Positions 8,301 through 16,866 of a DNA stretch of 64,000 nt are shown here, in pieces. The notes beneath the pieces are model-generated. The model made no database searches, had not been told where the DNA came from, and saw only the letters and a list, made by a program, of their open reading frames with translations. A program made the position numbers and the translations under genes. The stretch comes from Subtercola sp. (GTDB lineage: Bacteria > Actinomycetota > Actinomycetes > Actinomycetales > Microbacteriaceae), in assembly GCA_025463765.1 (NCBI GenBank), contig JAODBC010000004.1, positions 106,169 to 170,168 of the forward strand, written 5' to 3'. Each line of letters opens with the position of its first letter. Position 1 is the first letter of the stretch.

Positions 8301-8609
8301 TCACGAGGCGGGGGCGGCGTCTGGGACACCCTCGACCAAGCTGAAACGGGCATCCATGCCGACACCACGAACCTCGATCAATTCCTGGTACTCAGGCGAG
8401 TTGTACCAGTCGAGGGCCGCCTGGCGGTCAGGGAACCGCATGATCGCCCCCTTCGAGAGCAGGGGGTCGCCGTCGAGAATCTGCCAGTCGCCTCCGGCGA
8501 CGGGCTCGGCTCCGTACTTCGTCGCTGTCTTGCCGGCGTGGGCGGCGTACTTGTAGCGGTAAACCTCAGGGTCTTTGATCGTGAACTCGACGACTAGGTA
8601 TGCGCTCAT
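8301..8609 (-). CDS. DUF1330 family protein (dimeric alpha-beta barrel)
   Basis: A 102-residue protein of the DUF1330 family with the ferredoxin-like ABM fold: SAYLVVEFTIKDPEVYRYK at the start, then GAEPVAGGDWQILDG and IMRFPDRQAALDWYNSPEYQ, where the conserved W-Y-SPEY motif is intact. The function of the family is unknown. The start at 8609 is chosen over 8636 because TGAGGAG stands nine bases upstream. The gene precedes the broken SDR gene on the same strand, so they probably form one transcript controlled from the palindrome at 8650-8673. Confidence 0.85.
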   Translation of the reverse strand: MSAYLVVEFTIKDPEVYRYKYAAHAGKTATKYGAEPVAGGDWQILDGDPLLSKGAIMRFPDRQAALDWYNSPEYQELIEVRGVGMDARFSLVEGVPDAAPAS

Positions 8610-8649
8610 GGTGATACTCCTCAGTTGTTGTTGCAATCGGCGGTGCCGA

Positions 8650-8673
8650 ATACTGGGTTACGTAGCTCAGTAT
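8650..8673. promoter_or_regulatory. 24-bp palindromic operator between DUF1330 and TetR genes
   Basis: The two 12-base halves, ATACTGGGTTAC and GTAGCTCAGTAT, are inverted repeats matching at 10 of 12 positions. The site lies in the divergent promoter region, 40 bases from the DUF1330 start and 50 from the TetR start. Position, size and symmetry are those of a TetR-family operator. Confidence 0.75.
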
Positions 8674-8722
8674 GAGACTAGCCGAATGGGTTGTCAAACT
8701 CAGAAAGTGCTAATATTGCGAG

Positions 8723-9337
8723 ATGGTGAACGAGACGACTGACCGCCCAAAACTCACCGCTAAGGGAGCACGAACCCGAAACCGGATCGTGCGAGAAGCG
8801 GCCGCTCTGATGCATGAGCGTGGGGTCGCAGGCGCAACTTTGGAAGACGTCAAGGTGGCCGCGGAAGTCAGCGGTTCGCAGATGTACCACTACTTCCCCG
8901 ACAAGAACGAGCTGGTACAAGCGGTCATCGACTACCAAGCAGACACCATTGTCACGCACCACCAACAGGCCCTGAGCAGCGGGAACGGAATCCAGGAGTG
9001 GCGAAACATGCTGATCGCCGGCGCGAGCGACGGCCTGATCGGGGGGTGCCCACTCGGCTCACTCGTTGGCCAACTAGCCGAAAGCGACCCGGAAGCCCGG
9101 ACACACATCGCGACAGGGTTCGACCAGTGGGCCGCCACTATCAGCCACGGTTTCAGGTCACTCCATGCCGACGGGAAGCTCCAGTCCGATATCGATCCCG
9201 ATGACCTCGCGACTACCTTTCTCGCCGTCCTTGAAGGCGGGCTTTTGCTCTCCCAGGCGGAGCGCAGCTCCCGCCCGTACGAGACCGCGGTCAACACCCT
9301 CCTTGCCCTCACCATCGGCAGTGACGTCTCCGCCTAA
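8723..9337 (+). CDS. TetR/AcrR family transcriptional regulator
   Basis: A 204-residue repressor. The helix-turn-helix is clear at residues 15-60: RNRIVREAAALMHERGVAGATLEDVKVAAEVSGSQMYHYF (split here as RNRIVREAAALMHERGV and SGSQMYHYFPDKNELVQA). The C-terminal ligand domain contains GGCPLGSLVGQLAE, common in the subgroup that controls redox or quinone-responsive operons. It is divergent from DUF1330-SDR and followed by a VOC gene 39 bases downstream, probably co-transcribed. The 24-bp palindrome at 8650-8673 is its likely operator. Start ATG 8723. Confidence 0.9.
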   Translation: MVNETTDRPKLTAKGARTRNRIVREAAALMHERGVAGATLEDVKVAAEVSGSQMYHYFPDKNELVQAVIDYQADTIVTHHQQALSSGNGIQEWRNMLIAGASDGLIGGCPLGSLVGQLAESDPEARTHIATGFDQWAATISHGFRSLHADGKLQSDIDPDDLATTFLAVLEGGLLLSQAERSSRPYETAVNTLLALTIGSDVSA

Positions 9338-9376
9338 CCGCGGTGCACACAAAAATCACAGATTGGAAGTATCCTC

Positions 9377-9784
9377 ATGGCGACGTTCCCGGCTCCCCGC
9401 GAAGGCATCGTTCTCACCAACTTCATCGTCTCAGCCGACGTCGAACGCTCAGCACGGTTCTACTCCGACGTTCTCGGAGGGGAGATCGTGATGAGCGGAA
9501 CACCGACCATCGTCCAACTCGCAAACTCGTGGATCATCATCAACGAAGGCGGCGGACCAACCGACGACAAACCAACCGTCACCCTCCAGGTACCAACAGA
9601 CCCCGATCTCGTCAGCGCCTTCCTCAACATCCGCGTCGCAAATGTTCAGGACATCTACGAAACATGGTCGGCTCGCGGCGCACAATTCCTCACTCCGCCC
9701 ATCGATCGCGGCGCTGAGATCCGTTGCTATGTGCGTGATCCAGACGGGCATCTCATCGAGGTCGGACAAGCAGTCGATCGATGA
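9377..9784 (+). CDS. VOC family protein
   Basis: A 135-residue glyoxalase/bleomycin-resistance-fold protein: VLTNFIVSADVERSARFYSD in module one and CYVRDPDGHLIEVGQ at the end, with the C-terminal metal-binding Glu (HLIEVGQ) present. The first metal position is Asn rather than His (LTNFIV), so it may not be a classical metalloenzyme. It follows the TetR gene closely on the same strand and may detoxify the compound the regulator senses; this is inference. Confidence 0.85.
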   Translation: MATFPAPREGIVLTNFIVSADVERSARFYSDVLGGEIVMSGTPTIVQLANSWIIINEGGGPTDDKPTVTLQVPTDPDLVSAFLNIRVANVQDIYETWSARGAQFLTPPIDRGAEIRCYVRDPDGHLIEVGQAVDR

Positions 9785-9902
9785 CGGTCGGTCGCCACGA
9801 AAGTAAAGAAAAGTCGCAGAACGCTTGGCCGGGATTTGACCAACGAACTACGGGATGCTGACAAATCTGTCCGTTGTCCGCTGGCCGCCGTGGCCTTGTC
9901 GT

Positions 9903-10781
9903 CTACCCGTGTTGGTGCTTCGGTTTGAGGGACTGTTTCTCGGGGCTCGCCGGCGCTACAGCGTCGGCCGCCAACGTAGAGAGAAGGCGAAGCGCTTGCG
10001 CCGTGCCGGTGCCTGTACCCGCGTGGTAGATGACGAGCGTCTGTCCGGCGCTGCCTGCGACTTCGAATTTGTCGTAGGTGAGCTGCAGTTCGCCGACGCT
10101 GGGATGTTGCATGATGTGTAGTCCGCCGCCGGATTGTGGACGCACGTCGTGACGCGGCCAGAGCCTGGCAAAGGCCGGGCTTTTGACTGACAGCTCGCCG
10201 ACTAGTTCGGTGAGCCGGAGGTCTTCGACGTCGGGTCCGACCATCGCACGCAACGCAGCGACGAGAGTCACGACTTTGGTCTCCCAATCCGGCAGCAGAT
10301 CGTGCACGGCAGTGTCGAGAAAGGTGGAGCGGAGCACGTTCATGCCGGGTTCGAACATCGGTGACAGAGCTCGGGCCATCGCGTTGGAGGCGATCACCTC
10401 AAGCAGTGGGTCATGGACATAGGCGGGCGTTTCCGTCCACGAGTCGAGCAACTGCTGCACACTAGGCCGAACACGTTCCGCACGTCGTCCCGCACGACTC
10501 TTGCCCTGCTTGGGGCTGGCCAGCAGAAAAAGGTGCGTGCGTGCGTCGTCGTCGAGATTAAGTGCACGGGCGACGGCTTCGAGCACTTGGGTGGATGGGT
10601 GCTGATCGCGACCTTGCTCGAGTCGGGTGTAGTACTCGGTGCTGATTCCGGCGAGCATCGCGAGCTCGTCGCGGCGAAGCCCGGTCACGCGCCGCCGCCC
10701 GTGGTCAACCAGGCCCACGTCTTCTGGCCGCACGTGTTCGCGTCGTGCACGCAGATAGTCGCCAATGAGGTTCACGGTCAT
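9903..10781 (-). CDS. XRE-family regulator with MmyB-like ligand-binding domain
   Basis: A 292-residue transcription factor. The N-terminal helix-turn-helix (about residues 8-75) contains RRRVTGLRRDELAMLAGIS and YYTRLEQGRDQHPS. The C-terminal two thirds is an MmyB/PAS-like sensor, with FLDTAVHDLLPDWE and LHIMQHPSVGELQLTYDKFE, characteristic of actinobacterial regulators that control adjacent dehydrogenases and are thought to bind fatty acids. It is divergent from the SDR-ABM-SDR operon and probably regulates it through the palindrome at 10817-10831. Confidence 0.9.
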   Translation of the reverse strand: MTVNLIGDYLRARREHVRPEDVGLVDHGRRRVTGLRRDELAMLAGISTEYYTRLEQGRDQHPSTQVLEAVARALNLDDDARTHLFLLASPKQGKSRAGRRAERVRPSVQQLLDSWTETPAYVHDPLLEVIASNAMARALSPMFEPGMNVLRSTFLDTAVHDLLPDWETKVVTLVAALRAMVGPDVEDLRLTELVGELSVKSPAFARLWPRHDVRPQSGGGLHIMQHPSVGELQLTYDKFEVAGSAGQTLVIYHAGTGTGTAQALRLLSTLAADAVAPASPEKQSLKPKHQHG

Positions 10782-10816
10782 TCCCTAACCGTAGGCACTC
10801 GACGGGATTCGTGGGT

Positions 10817-10831
10817 ATCCCTGGCAGGGGT
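10817..10831. promoter_or_regulatory. Palindrome ATCCCTGGCAGGGGT, possible XRE/MmyB operator
   Basis: CCCTG-G-CAGGG (10819-10829) is a perfect palindrome, extended with one mismatch to 15 bases. It lies in the 143-base divergent region between the XRE regulator and the SDR operon. CTAACC also occurs three times nearby, at 10785, 10835 and 10851, the last two 16 bases apart. The role is inferred from position. Confidence 0.5.
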
Positions 10832-10924
10832 GGTCTAACCAGGGCAATCGCTAACCTTCCCGATCGGTCGAACACTTGGCCTATGGGGCGGAACGACCGC
10901 TTGCATCAAGCAGAAGGAAACATC

Positions 10925-11767
10925 ATGGCTCAGCGCACCTGGTTCATCACCGGAGTAAACAGTGGCTTCGGCCGCGCAATGACCGAGCAACTCCTCGGAC
11001 GAGACGACCGCGTCGCCGGTACCGTGCGCAACATTGAGACAGTGCAGGACCTTACAGAGAAGTACGGCAAGAACTTCTGGGTTGCGTCGCTTGACCTGAC
11101 GAGAACGTCTGACATCCGTCCCGTCGTCGACAAGGCTTTTGCAAACCTCGGCACGGTCGATGTGGTCATCAACAACGCCGGGTACGGCCTGTTCGGTGCG
11201 GCCGAGGAACTCACCGACGAGCAGGTCGAGGATGCCATCGACACCAACCTCCTCGGGTCGATTCAGGTGATCCGCGCTGCACTGCCGCACCTTCGCTCTC
11301 AGGGCGGCGGCCGGATCATCCAGATCTCGACGTTCGGCGGCCAAGCCGCCCTGCCCGGCGGATCGATGTATCACGCCACGAAGTGGGGAATCGAAGGTTT
11401 CGTCGATGCTGTGGGCCAGGAGGTCGGCCCGCTCGGGATCGGTGTCACGATCGTCGAGCCCGGCGGCGCCCGCACCGAGTTCCGGTACGGCAGCGCCAAA
11501 CTCGGCCCCGCGATCGACGCCTACGCTGCTTCCCCGGCATCCTTCGCGCGGAAGATGATCGAAAGCGGCACACAGCTGTCCCCCGGCGACCCGGCAAAGA
11601 TGGCCTCCGCGATCATCGCCAGCGCCGATCAGAACCCGGCGCCGAAGCGCATCGTGCTGGGCACGGACTCCTACAACATGATCACCGGCGCCCTGACCGC
11701 CCGCCTCGCAGACGTGCAAACGCAGAAGGACTCCGCCTCCGCTACCGACTTTCCCGCCGGCGAATGA
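10925..11767 (+). CDS. SDR family oxidoreductase
   Basis: A 280-residue NAD(P)-dependent dehydrogenase. It shows TGVNSGFGRA (TGxxxGxG cofactor motif, residues 8-17), VVINNAGYGLFG (NNAG), the Ser of QISTFGGQ, and YHATKWGIEGF with the catalytic YxxxK. It resembles the broad "oxidoreductase, SDR" group found beside XRE regulators. The ATG at 10925 is preferred to upstream in-frame starts because AGAAGGA lies about seven bases before it. The stop overlaps the next gene's ATG. Substrate unknown. Confidence 0.9.
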   Translation: MAQRTWFITGVNSGFGRAMTEQLLGRDDRVAGTVRNIETVQDLTEKYGKNFWVASLDLTRTSDIRPVVDKAFANLGTVDVVINNAGYGLFGAAEELTDEQVEDAIDTNLLGSIQVIRAALPHLRSQGGGRIIQISTFGGQAALPGGSMYHATKWGIEGFVDAVGQEVGPLGIGVTIVEPGGARTEFRYGSAKLGPAIDAYAASPASFARKMIESGTQLSPGDPAKMASAIIASADQNPAPKRIVLGTDSYNMITGALTARLADVQTQKDSASATDFPAGE

Positions 11768-12087
11768 TGATCGTCGCCCAACTCGAATACAGCTACCATC
11801 CTGCGGACGAGGAGCAGATGCGTTCACTCGTTCCCGCGGTGGAAGCATTCGCCCGCGGCTTCGACGGCTGCGACAGCTTTCAGCTGTCGTTCGCGGTCGA
11901 TCGCCCGGGCATACTGCTCGGGGCCGAGGTGTGGCGCGATGCCCCCGCCCTGAACGCCCACGTCGCCATCGCGCACGATGCTGCCGAGCTCGCCCCGTGG
12001 CACACTCTCGTTACGGGGATGAGCATGACGCTGTTCACTGCGACGCAACTGACGCTGGCAGAACTGCGAACTGGGGTGCCGGTATGA
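11764..12087 (+). CDS. Antibiotic biosynthesis monooxygenase (ABM)-like protein
   Basis: A 107-residue predicted ferredoxin-like alpha-beta protein of the ABM/quinol-monooxygenase type: MIVAQLEYSYHPADEEQM, then FDGCDSFQLSFAVDRPGILLGAEVWRD (cut here at the WRD strand), then HVAIAHDAAELAPWHTL. Such proteins oxidise quinol-like compounds without cofactor, or act as accessory proteins. It is sandwiched by 4-base overlaps between two SDR genes, so all three are translated together. Start ATG 11764; ATG 11767 is an equal alternative. Confidence 0.7.
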   Translation: MMIVAQLEYSYHPADEEQMRSLVPAVEAFARGFDGCDSFQLSFAVDRPGILLGAEVWRDAPALNAHVAIAHDAAELAPWHTLVTGMSMTLFTATQLTLAELRTGVPV

Positions 12088-12848
12088 CCAGCCAGGTTAG
12101 CACCGCTGTCGTCATTGGCGGGTCGCAGGGAATCGGGTATGCGATAGCCCGCGATCTCGCGAAGGCCGGCCACCGGGTCGCGATCCTCGGCACCCGCGGC
12201 CACGCCGCCGGGGACTCGATCGCGGCTGGGCTTGGCACGGGCCACATTTACTTGCAGTGCGATGTTGCCGACGAAGCACAGGTCGAAGCGATCTTCGACG
12301 AGATTGCTGATCGGCTCGGCCCGACCGCGGTTTTGATCAATAACGCCGGGGTGGGTTCGTCGGCCGATGTTGCCGCCCTCGAGCAGTCCGACTGGGACAG
12401 CTTCTTCGGAGTCGACCTCAAAGGCTCTTGGCTGACAGCAAAATTCGCCGTCCCGCAGATGCGCGGGATCGGTGGTGGGTGCATCGTCAACATCTCTTCG
12501 ATCCACGCCACCCTCACCCGCGCCGGAATGTTCCCCTATGCAGCAGCGAAGGCGGGCATCCTCGGTCTCACCCGATCGTTGGCACTGGATCTCGCCGTCG
12601 ACCAGGTCCGCGTCAACGCCGTCTCCCCCGGATACATCCGCACCCCACCCATCGAGAACCTCTACAACTCCCAGCCCGACCCTGCAGCAGCATGGGCACG
12701 CCTAGAAGAAGTTCACCCGCTCGGCCGCATCGGTACTCCCGAAGAAGTAGCAGCAGTCGTGGCGTTCCTTGCCTCACCAGCGGCCAGTTTCGTCACAGGC
12801 GCGACCTGGAACGTCGACGGAGGCCTCAGCATCCGCTTCGCCAACTAG
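12084..12848 (+). CDS. SDR family oxidoreductase, FabG-like
   Basis: A 254-residue classical SDR: VVIGGSQGIGYA (GxxxGIG), VLINNAGVGSS, IVNISSIHAT (catalytic Ser), YAAAKAGILGLTRSLAL (YxxxK) and the PGYIRT loop. It ends in GATWNVDGGLS, which is typical of FabG-type enzymes. It would oxidise or reduce a hydroxy/keto group with NAD(P)(H). It overlaps the ABM gene by 4 bases as the last gene of the operon controlled from near 10820. Confidence 0.9.
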   Translation: MTSQVSTAVVIGGSQGIGYAIARDLAKAGHRVAILGTRGHAAGDSIAAGLGTGHIYLQCDVADEAQVEAIFDEIADRLGPTAVLINNAGVGSSADVAALEQSDWDSFFGVDLKGSWLTAKFAVPQMRGIGGGCIVNISSIHATLTRAGMFPYAAAKAGILGLTRSLALDLAVDQVRVNAVSPGYIRTPPIENLYNSQPDPAAAWARLEEVHPLGRIGTPEEVAAVVAFLASPAASFVTGATWNVDGGLSIRFAN

Positions 12849-13002
12849 GGGTATCCATTCTGGGTAACTTCAACGGCGTGGCTGTCCGCGACCTCGTGTT
12901 CGATATCGCCAGGGCATTTCAAGCGCCTAAGCACTCGTCCCGGTTAGAGGATAGCCAAAGGCAGCGAACCTCGATTGTGAGCGCTATACTGATTGTCGGT
13001 GG

Positions 13003-13164
13003 TCAGGCGAGGCCGATGAGGCCGCGGTTCGTCCCGGGTTGAGCGAGGAGAGCGCCTCGACGCATAGCGTCGTTGCGTGCTTGGCATACCGCGTAGACCA
13101 ACAGCAGGCCGTTCATCGAGATGACAACTTCTTCGGTGGGCTCGTTACCGCAGCGATCGAACAT
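13003..13164 (-). CDS. Small Cys-containing hypothetical protein
   Basis: A possible 53-residue product starting MFDRCGNEPTEEVVISMNG and containing a second Cys at YAVCQARND, spaced as in small metal-binding proteins. GGGAG lies nine bases before the ATG at 13164. No family is recognised, and the frame extends upstream to 13218 without an obvious ribosome site. It lies alone between two plus-strand genes. It may be a real small gene or a remnant. Confidence 0.35.
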   Translation of the reverse strand: MFDRCGNEPTEEVVISMNGLLLVYAVCQARNDAMRRGALLAQPGTNRGLIGLA

Positions 13165-13309
13165 ACATTCAAGCTCCCTCATCAGCGGAGAGCTGAAATG
13201 CTTCGAGTCTCGCCTCATAGTGGCGCGCGTTTCAGCCCAGATTGAGAACTAAAAAGATCCTGTTCCGTTGAAGGTCCCGTTCGCGGTTCTGGTCCGTTAG
13301 CGTCGAATC

Positions 13310-13768
13310 ATGGTCGATGCTGCGGAATACCTCAGGACGGTAGTGAGAGTGTTTCCCGACTATGCTGACACCGTTTTGTGGTTTGCGCCTGGGCCTGTGT
13401 CGTACGAGGAATCGCATCTCACCGAGGGACTCGTCGCTGAGATGGTGAAGTGGGAAGCGACGTATTACGCCAATCTCACCGACCTCTTCGAGTGGCATGC
13501 GGAAGCTGATCTTCTCGCCTTCGACGAAGAAGGATTGAGGTTAGCGAATCGCCTAGCCGAGGAGCTCGGCGACGCGGTCGAGGTGGACTACCTCAACCAC
13601 CGCGAGGGTGTACCTACGCCTGTGAGGGTGCATGGAACAGAGAATGGAACCAATGCGGCCGCGAGAGCTGCCTTCGTGAAGATGGCACGAAACGCAAAAG
13701 TGGAGCACGAAAGCCGCTCGCAGATTCCGCCTGACGGTGAAGTGCGCTTGAGGTTCGGTCCGCGGTGA
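13310..13768 (+). CDS. Hypothetical protein, 152 residues
   Basis: A soluble acidic protein rich in Glu and Asp, with no membrane segment or signal peptide. The sequence ETEG-type helices (LTEGLVAEMVKWEATYYANL) and DLFEWHAEADLLAFDEEG recall uncharacterised actinobacterial proteins of about 150 residues, with no assigned function. Start ATG 13310; no strong ribosome site is visible. Codon use fits the surrounding genes. It heads a run of hypothetical and decayed genes up to 15034. Confidence 0.6.
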   Translation: MVDAAEYLRTVVRVFPDYADTVLWFAPGPVSYEESHLTEGLVAEMVKWEATYYANLTDLFEWHAEADLLAFDEEGLRLANRLAEELGDAVEVDYLNHREGVPTPVRVHGTENGTNAAARAAFVKMARNAKVEHESRSQIPPDGEVRLRFGPR

Positions 13769-13866
13769 CCAACGGATCGCGCACATACGGCCCAAAGTGA
13801 TCCCGGTTGTTGTCCGGGAAATGACCTGGTCTGTCATTGAGCTGCCAGCGGCGACATAGTGGACTG

Positions 13867-14037
13867 ATGCGCGTTGCTCGGATTGTCTTGATAGTCATGC
13901 TCGCTCTCATTGCCCTGAGTTCGACGGCCTATCTGATTCTGGCTCTGGTAGTGGATTACAACCTCTTCGCGGCTCATACGTGTCCAGCAGAAGGTGTGTG
14001 TCCCACACCACCGCGTCGGCTTTGGCTACCGTGGTGA
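13867..14037 (+). CDS. Small single-pass membrane protein, hypothetical
   Basis: A 56-residue product starting MRVARIVLIVMLALIALSS with one strongly hydrophobic segment (residues 5-30), followed by a short tail with two Cys (HTCPAEGVC). It could be a membrane peptide, or the surviving signal-anchor end of a longer gene, since the tail has no recognisable domain and the next gene is frameshifted. Confidence is limited by its size. Confidence 0.4.
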   Translation: MRVARIVLIVMLALIALSSTAYLILALVVDYNLFAAHTCPAEGVCPTPPRRLWLPW

Positions 14038-14143
14038 CACGCCCATGCTGCTCCCGCGCGGAGCGGTGCCGTCTGTCGCTCTGCGAACGCTAGCGGAACC
14101 GTTAGAGCAGCCGATCAGCGACGAAATTCGATCAGGAGAACTG

Positions 14144-14621
14144 ATGCCTCAGCGAACGTACCCGAGCCCAACGAACCTGCCAGGTGGTGTGCCGGACGCC
14201 GACCGGGTCGTACTGCACACAGCCGATGCGCTGATCGCGATCAAGAACGTGCAGGTGTATCCGAATGGGGTGAGCTTCGATTTGTGGGCGTTGTGCAGCA
14301 CTTCGGTGAAGCCTGCAGAGCTGGGAATGTTCGCAAGCCCCAACGGGACTCCGGGCGATGGTGGGCTCGGCGTCGACGTGCTCCAACGAACGGGCGACGT
14401 CGAGGTGTCGCGAGGAGCAAGCATCCAAGGCGGGAAGTGACACGCGGCCGATCGTCACTCTATTCGCGCCGCTGGAATTCGTATCAGACCGTCAAGCGAC
14501 CACCCGGATCCGGATCACATGGCCAGAACTCGAGATCGATGAGAGTTACGAGCTACCACCGGACGCAATTCGGAACGCTCGCGACCGTGCGATCACCTTT
14601 ACCTCCGGCGCCACTCGATAG
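14144..14621 (+). pseudogene. Frameshifted hypothetical protein gene
   Basis: The frame opens at ATG 14144 after an excellent AGGAGAA site and runs to a stop at 14440, encoding ADALIAIKNVQVYPNGVSFD. From about 14430 the coding signal moves to another frame, which reads PIVTLFAPLEFVSDRQATTR and ITWPELEIDESYELPPDAI and ends at 14621. The two parts resemble the N- and C-terminal halves of one uncharacterised actinobacterial family that ends in a WP...GI...I..A motif. One indel near 14430 would reunite them into about 158 residues. A sequencing error could give the same picture. Confidence 0.6.
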
Positions 14622-14802
14622 CAGCCACCTCGGAACAGAATGGACCAGCCTCCTACGCAGTCCATCGTGTTCCTGAGAGGGTCCGGCATCTTTAACGTGG
14701 TTACTGTTTTAGACGTTTTGGCTGCTCGAGCTGGAGTCGGTTCCGGTCAACTTTCGCCTGTCGGGCACTTCATTGTGGGACCGATGCGCCTCATAATGAG
14801 GC

Positions 14803-15034
14803 ATGCCCGATTTGGATGGACTTCGCGAACTGCGACGCGCTGCAATGCACCTGCTGTCGGAGGTTCACGAGGAATCGCCGCTCTGGAGCACCGGAGGTTA
14901 GCCGTGAGCTACTTCGCGATGTCACGCGCTGGTCGAGTAAAGGAGTGGACGGAGGTGTTGAGGTAGTCAGAACCGATGCAACCGGCGGGCTCGATGCGGG
15001 CGTCTGGATCGACGTTCTGCAGTCGTTCGCTTGA
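14803..15034 (+). pseudogene. Probable frameshifted remnant of a hypothetical gene
   Basis: A frame from ATG 14803 reads MPDLDGLRELRRAAMHLLSE and stops after LWSTGG at about 14900. A second frame overlapping there continues VSRELLRDVTRWSSKGVDGG and ends VWIDVLQSFA at 15034. Both parts have protein-like composition and together look like one small soluble protein broken by an indel. No family is identified. From 15035 to 15316 I see no convincing gene. Confidence 0.35.
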
Positions 15035-15316
15035 GCGCCGTCGATCGGCCAAGACCCGCTGTCGAAAGCAGACCTGGAGTACCGAATCGCGACGACAGAT
15101 ATGTCGCAGATCCAGCGCACGTTTGTGTTTCACGGCGATGACCAACACTGGCGTCAAGGATGCCGTTCATCTTCCCGCACACGGCGTTAATGCGACCGGG
15201 CGCAAGCTCCGTTTCCGACAGGAGACCAATTCGCTGGACTGGACTAGTCTCCGGGGTGCGCCAAGAGGTCGATAACGAACGCCTCGCATCGTGCCCGAAG
15301 TCCCGGTTCGCGACCG

Positions 15317-15964
15317 TCAGCGTGATTGGGCGGCGAAGGCCGCGAGGACGTCGTGGATCTTGTCCTGGTTCATAAGGGATATACCGCCAAAACGACGGCG
15401 GAGAGCAACCGTGAGGAGCCTGCCGCGGGAGAGCGATAGCTTCGCAACCGCGATGGTTGCGCGACCTTGCGTCATGCTGCCCGTCTCCATCGACAATATC
15501 TCCGCCCACTGAATGGTGAGGATCGGGGTTGCTGAGTCAAATTGCCACACCGAAAGACCGTTCGAGTCAGAAGACAGGAGGTATGACTTCGGTTTCGATG
15601 GCCCGGACCCCAGAGCGCGAAGGCTACTGATGAGTTCTCGATTGCTTCCCGCGCCCGGCATTATCAGGGCGTTGGGGCAACTGCTTCGTACTGTGGCAAG
15701 TGCTATTCGATCATGGCGTGCAATGCGGATGACGCTCGGGGCCACGACGCACCCGATCACCGTGCCGAGCACACCGTAAACAATTCCCAAGCCAGCCCAA
15801 CCTGGGATGTTCCCGTCGCCGGGCCCCGCGACCGCGCCAAGGGATCCCGCAATCAGCACAGCAACACCTGTAATGGCCAGAACCACGAAAACAACAGACG
15901 TGTGGACTACCCGAGGTGGAACAATCTGCGACGATGCGCCGCGCGCGCCGTTGGAGTTCGTCAT
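15317..15964 (-). CDS. Hypothetical protein with two membrane helices
   Basis: A 215-residue protein. Two membrane segments lie near residues 20-45 and 55-78, followed by a C-terminal cytoplasmic domain of about 130 residues resembling a PH-like or GRAM-like beta fold (LSVWQFDSATPILTIQWAEI). The fold is a guess from the strand pattern. Start ATG 15964 is supported by GGGGAG six bases upstream; a longer frame to 16384 lacks such support. Neighbours give no functional hint. Confidence 0.6.
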   Translation of the reverse strand: MTNSNGARGASSQIVPPRVVHTSVVFVVLAITGVAVLIAGSLGAVAGPGDGNIPGWAGLGIVYGVLGTVIGCVVAPSVIRIARHDRIALATVRSSCPNALIMPGAGSNRELISSLRALGSGPSKPKSYLLSSDSNGLSVWQFDSATPILTIQWAEILSMETGSMTQGRATIAVAKLSLSRGRLLTVALRRRFGGISLMNQDKIHDVLAAFAAQSR

Positions 15965-16101
15965 CGGTCTCCCCACACACTGTCCTAATAGACGACAATC
16001 AGCGTACGACCTTTGGTCGAGACTGGGGCACCTCAGCGTGACCCCTACGTCTTTTCCACTGAAGAGTCCCGTCCCGCTCAAGGATGCTCTTGACGCATCA
16101 C

Positions 16102-16710
16102 TCAGCGAGCATCCTGGCGTCGAGCGCTGACCGCCGCTTGCGGCCGCTGGCCTGCAGTTCTCCGCACATACGATTCGAGCACGTCGAAGCCGGCACCGCC
16201 CAGCTCCATGCTGATCGAGTCCACAGGCCATAGGTACGCTGGTGTGACCGCATGCGCGAACTTCTCGAGCACAGGGCCCTCGAAGAACCCGACAAGCAGT
16301 ACACCACCGGGCTTGATCACGCGACCGAACTCCCGCAAGGGAACCTGGATTTCGCCCGGCTCGTAGTGAATGAGCGAATACCACGACAGAACCCCACCGA
16401 CCGAACTGGTGCGAGCATCAATGGACTCGAGACCTTCGACGGCGAAGTCCGCGGCAGGGTAAGCATTCGCGGCGTGGGCAATGAACTCAGGCACTAGATC
16501 TATGCCCCGAGCGGTCATACCCCGCTGGGTCAGAAAATTCGTCCAATGACCCGGGCCGCAACCCGCATCGATAATGTCGCCATCAACCTCGTTGGCCCAC
16601 GCAGACACGATCTGCAAGTCCGACGGATGAACCGAACTCATCGAGCCCAACAGGTCGATGTACTCCGCCGCTCTGCTGGAATACGCGGCGCGACTCGCTT
16701 CGTTAGGCAC
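16102..16710 (-). CDS. Class I SAM-dependent methyltransferase
   Basis: A 202-residue Rossmann-fold methyltransferase. Motif I IIDAGCGPGHWTNFL (near residue 46) binds S-adenosylmethionine, ARGIDLVPEFIAHA follows as motif II, and LSWYSLIHYEP and IKPGGVLLVGFFEG are the later core strands. It belongs to the general UbiE/Methyltransf_11/25 group acting on small molecules; the substrate is unknown. The start codon is GTG at 16710 with no strong ribosome site. It stands alone. Confidence 0.88.
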   Translation of the reverse strand: MPNEASRAAYSSRAAEYIDLLGSMSSVHPSDLQIVSAWANEVDGDIIDAGCGPGHWTNFLTQRGMTARGIDLVPEFIAHAANAYPAADFAVEGLESIDARTSSVGGVLSWYSLIHYEPGEIQVPLREFGRVIKPGGVLLVGFFEGPVLEKFAHAVTPAYLWPVDSISMELGGAGFDVLESYVRRTAGQRPQAAVSARRQDAR

Positions 16711-16866
16711 GCGGTCAAGTCTAAGCAGTCTGAATCAAGCGGACCGTAGGACGGTCGACCAGCACGCTTGGAACCGCCATGGGTCGATAACGGGTCCCTG
16801 AAATCGTCTCCAAGCGCGCCGTGATCAAGCCGTCACGGTGATCCTCCTGCAAGTTGACACAGCCAG

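Noticed and set aside
14640..14966. 108-codon plus-strand frame after the frameshifted gene
   Set aside because: No ribosome site and no domain; the better coding signal in this interval is in the two frames reported for 14803-15034.
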